A stretch of DNA of 6,984 bases from Lutibacter sp. (GTDB lineage Bacteria > Bacteroidota > Bacteroidia > Flavobacteriales > Flavobacteriaceae): NCBI GenBank assembly GCA_004195315.1, contig SDWL01000104.1:1-6984 (forward strand), read 5' to 3'. Made by a program: the position numbers and the translations under genes. Positions 6,806 to 6,984 of the stretch are shown piece after piece; the stretch's first letter is position 1; each line of letters opens with the position of its first letter. The notes beneath the pieces were generated by a model, which worked only from the letters and a program-made list of their open reading frames with translations, ran no database searches and had not been told where the DNA came from.

Positions 6806-6836
6806 TTAGAAACAGGTTAAAAAAACCTGAAACTAA
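6806..6836. repeat. Two-part inverted repeat after dbpA, possible terminator
   Basis: CAGGTT (6813-6818) pairs with AACCTG (6824-6829) over an AAAAA loop. Beyond a symmetrical AAA/AAA gap, TTAG (6806-6809) pairs with CTAA (6833-6836). On the + strand the 3' side is A-rich with no T tract, so it does not look like a standard terminator for dbpA. Read on the - strand the loop is TTTTT. It may be a terminator arm, an RNA-processing or stability hairpin, or a protein-binding site. Confidence 0.45.
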
Positions 6837-6891
6837 TAAAATTTATAAAAAAAAGTGGATATAAAATTATAACCAACTACAGGCAATATGC

Positions 6892-6908
6892 TACTATTTA
6901 AAATAGTA
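6892..6908. repeat. Perfect 8-bp palindrome, possible operator
   Basis: TACTATTT (6892-6899) and AAATAGTA (6901-6908) are exact reverse complements around one central A. TTTG follows at once (6909-6912), forming TA-N3-TTTG, one base longer than the -7 consensus. A palindrome overlapping a promoter-like element about 70 bases before a possible start codon is what a repressor site would look like. The AT-rich context makes chance a real alternative. Confidence 0.35.
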
Positions 6909-6965
6909 TTTGTTTGAAAAAATGTTGCATTAAAGTATTGAATATACAAGTCTATTAATCTTATC

Positions 6966-6984
6966 AAAGGAAATTTAAAATGGA
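6966..6984 (+). other. Possible translation start of the next gene, cut by the window end
   Basis: AAAGGA (6966-6971) resembles a Shine-Dalgarno site and lies eight bases before an ATG at 6980-6982. Only the start codon and two further bases (GA) are in the window, so the product cannot be named. The spacer after dbpA (6741-6979) contains no other coding frame I can support. Confidence 0.4.

Noticed and set aside
1..6984. Defence system, CRISPR array, prophage, insertion sequence, tRNA or rRNA
   Set aside because: I found no repeat-spacer pattern, transposase or integrase motif, cloverleaf or rRNA stretch. The DEAH helicase has no nuclease, methylase or other defence partner beside it.

Overview
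The window looks like chromosomal DNA from a member of the Bacteroidota, most likely a flavobacterium (family Flavobacteriaceae). The evidence is the strong AT bias in genes and spacers, the near absence of Shine-Dalgarno sites, and several good matches to the Bacteroidota -7 promoter element TAnnTTTG placed just before genes. The protein content fits: a bacterial GuaB and a DbpA-type RNA helicase whose motif II reads DEFD. The assignment rests on sequence style and was not tested by a search.

Layout: all clear genes are on the + strand. Bases 1-455 hold no recognisable gene, only a possible 51-residue two-helix membrane peptide (234-389), weak hairpins and the guaB promoter. guaB (462-1931) encodes IMP dehydrogenase and is closed by an intrinsic terminator (1956-1987). 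A separately promoted gene (2099-3655) encodes an atypical short-chain dehydrogenase/reductase-like protein. It has a long N-terminal extension, a CxxC/CxxC putative zinc knuckle, a large insertion in the Rossmann domain and a Thr where the catalytic Tyr should be. A 9-bp AT-rich hairpin (3716-3737) follows it. A third transcription unit then starts from a good promoter and carries an SF2 DEAH helicase of RadD-like architecture without the RadD cysteine cluster (3821-5374). A DbpA-like DEAD-box RNA helicase (5430-6740) follows 55 bases downstream. The last 244 bases are non-coding, with two inverted repeats, and end just inside a possible start codon (6980) preceded by a Shine-Dalgarno-like AAAGGA.

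Functionally this is a run of housekeeping genes (GMP synthesis, DNA repair or helicase function, 50S ribosome assembly) around one poorly understood protein. I see no defence system, mobile element, CRISPR array or biosynthetic cluster. The most unusual object is the SDR-like protein. Three start codons are placed downstream of the longest open frame (guaB at 462, SDR at 2099, DEAH helicase at 3821). The promoter position is decisive for the helicase and supports the choice for the SDR.
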